From: an uncultured bacterium
Lineage (GTDB): Bacteria > Bacillota > Clostridia > Oscillospirales > Acutalibacteraceae
Reading direction: 5' to 3'
Assembly (NCBI GenBank): GCA_905215055.1
Contig: CAJMOH010000060.1
Coordinates: 1 to 14,335, forward strand
Length of the DNA: 14,335 bases
The notes beneath the pieces were generated by a model, which did not search any database, was not told the DNA's origin, and saw only the letters and a program-made list of their open reading frames with translations. A program made the position numbers and the translations under genes. Below, one piece after another: positions 13,844 to 14,335 of this stretch; positions within the stretch are counted from its first letter, which is position 1, and the number at the start of each line of letters is the position of its first letter.

Positions 13844-14254
13844 GGGGGCAACGCTCTGGCAAGCCCAGGACGTTGCGCCGGGGACAAGCCCCTTCGCCAA
13901 GGGAAGTCCCTTTACAGGGGAGGGAAGCTTTCCCGGAAAAAAGGGGCCGGCGGCGGTTTTGCCGGAGGAGAAGGAAGGCCGCTGACCGAAAAATTGGACA
14001 AGAAGAACAAGATTATGGAATGATAAAAATGTTTTTTTCGCGGAGTGTACAAAGCCCAAAGGGGCAAACAGAGGCGGTCGGTGAATCCTCCAAAAAAGCG
14101 CCAAAATGTAAAGTGAAAATATGGGTAATTCTCCAATTCGTAAGAAAGCTACGGATGAAAAAAGTCCCAGAAATGGCTTAAAACCGCCATTTTTCCGCGT
14201 TTTCAGGTTTTCCACAAACCGGTGAAGAATCACGCAAAAACTTTAAAAAAAGAC
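13844..14254. other. Non-coding stretch of about 410 bp with many hairpins
   Basis: The first 150 bp is GC-rich and folds into a string of short stems: GCAACG / CGTTGC with an inner CTGG / CCAG near 13851-13876, GGGG / CCCC at 13880-13892, AAGGG / CCCTT at 13899-13912, GGGAA / TTCCC near 13922 and CCGGC / GCCGG near 13948. The rest is AT-rich. A 53-codon frame at 14020-14181 has no good ribosome binding site. Nothing else is recognised. Confidence 0.55.
14171..14194 (+). terminator. Possible terminator of the rpe-mecA-like operon
   Basis: A perfect 7-bp stem AAATGGC / GCCATTT (14171-14177 with 14186-14192), an 8-base loop and a T run (14190-14194). The stem is AT-rich and therefore weak. Confidence 0.45.
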
Positions 14255-14283
14255 TTGCATTTTTCGAGGACAAAGATTATTAT
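14255..14283 (+). promoter_or_regulatory. sigma-A-type promoter at the window end
   Basis: TTGCAT (14255-14260), a 17-bp spacer and TATTAT (14278-14283). The RNA would start near 14290. The gene or RNA it serves is beyond the window. Confidence 0.65.
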
Positions 14284-14289
14284 ATAGAT

Positions 14290-14335
14290 AACTTCAACTC
14301 ACAGGGAACAAGCCCGGTGAGAATCTAAAATTTAA
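14290..14335 (+). ncRNA. Start of an unidentified leader or RNA, cut by the window end
   Basis: Just after the promoter, CTCAC pairs with GTGAG and inner GGG with CCC, forming a hairpin at 14298-14321 with one A-G mismatch and a 6-base loop. No start codon appears in the last 45 bases. It may be the beginning of a riboswitch, a structured RNA or just a 5' leader. Confidence 0.35.

Noticed and set aside
14020..14181. 53-codon frame starting MIKMFFSRSV
   Set aside because: There is no clear ribosome binding site or promoter, and the stop codon lies in the loop of a terminator-like hairpin. A short basic peptide cannot be fully excluded.
14303..14322. Cobalamin riboswitch
   Set aside because: The AGGGAA and GGTGAGAATC strings are suggestive, but the 5' part is missing and the following bases do not pair as required; too little sequence is left to call it.

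Overview
The window looks like chromosomal DNA of a GC-rich member of the Bacillota, class Clostridia. The best guess is an Oscillospiraceae-type gut anaerobe (Flavonifractor, Lawsonibacter or Oscillibacter neighbourhood). The reasons are strong AGGAGG-type ribosome binding sites, frequent GTG/TTG starts, consensus sigma-A promoters with 17-bp spacers, a DUF348-G5-3D cell-wall protein, an MBOAT/DHHW acetylation operon and a MecA-like protein. The genus is an inference and was not tested. No mobile element, CRISPR array or tRNA was seen.

Layout. (1) 1-200: the 3' tip of a 23S rRNA, then two tandem terminators and no 5S gene. (2) 203-1531: a lipoprotein built from two copies of one domain. (3) 1599-4993, minus strand: an O-acetylation operon with an MBOAT acyltransferase followed by two genes that together look like one DHHW-family partner protein cut in two. 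(4) 5083-5652, minus: a small membrane protein with a Pro/Gln/Tyr tail. (5) 5814-6520, minus: two stand-alone 5S rRNA genes, each with its own promoter, leader hairpin and terminator. (6) 6588-7372, minus: a TtcA-like tRNA thiolation enzyme and its promoter. (7) 7416-8032: a divergent pair, an XRE regulator and a small unknown protein, with a 17-bp palindrome between them. (8) 8112-9132: rplM-rpsI (L13-S9) with promoter, leader and terminator. (9) 9133-9697: about 560 bp without a convincing gene. (10) 9698-11234: a secreted 3D-domain cell-wall protein. (11) 11252-12698: a small membrane protein and an AEC-family transporter. (12) 12774-13843: ribulose-phosphate 3-epimerase followed by a very short MecA C-terminal-domain protein. 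(13) 13844-14335: non-coding, hairpin-rich, ending in a strong promoter and the first bases of a leader or RNA that runs out of the window.

Much of the region is core translation machinery (23S, 5S, L13, S9, tRNA thiolation) mixed with envelope functions (polymer O-acetylation, 3D wall protein, lipoprotein, membrane proteins). The most unusual points are the uncoupling of 5S from the 16S-23S operon, the split DHHW protein with an Arg-rich repeat tail on the cytoplasmic side, and the MecA-like protein reduced to its C-terminal domain. No clearly new multi-gene system was found; the oddities are of architecture and regulation.
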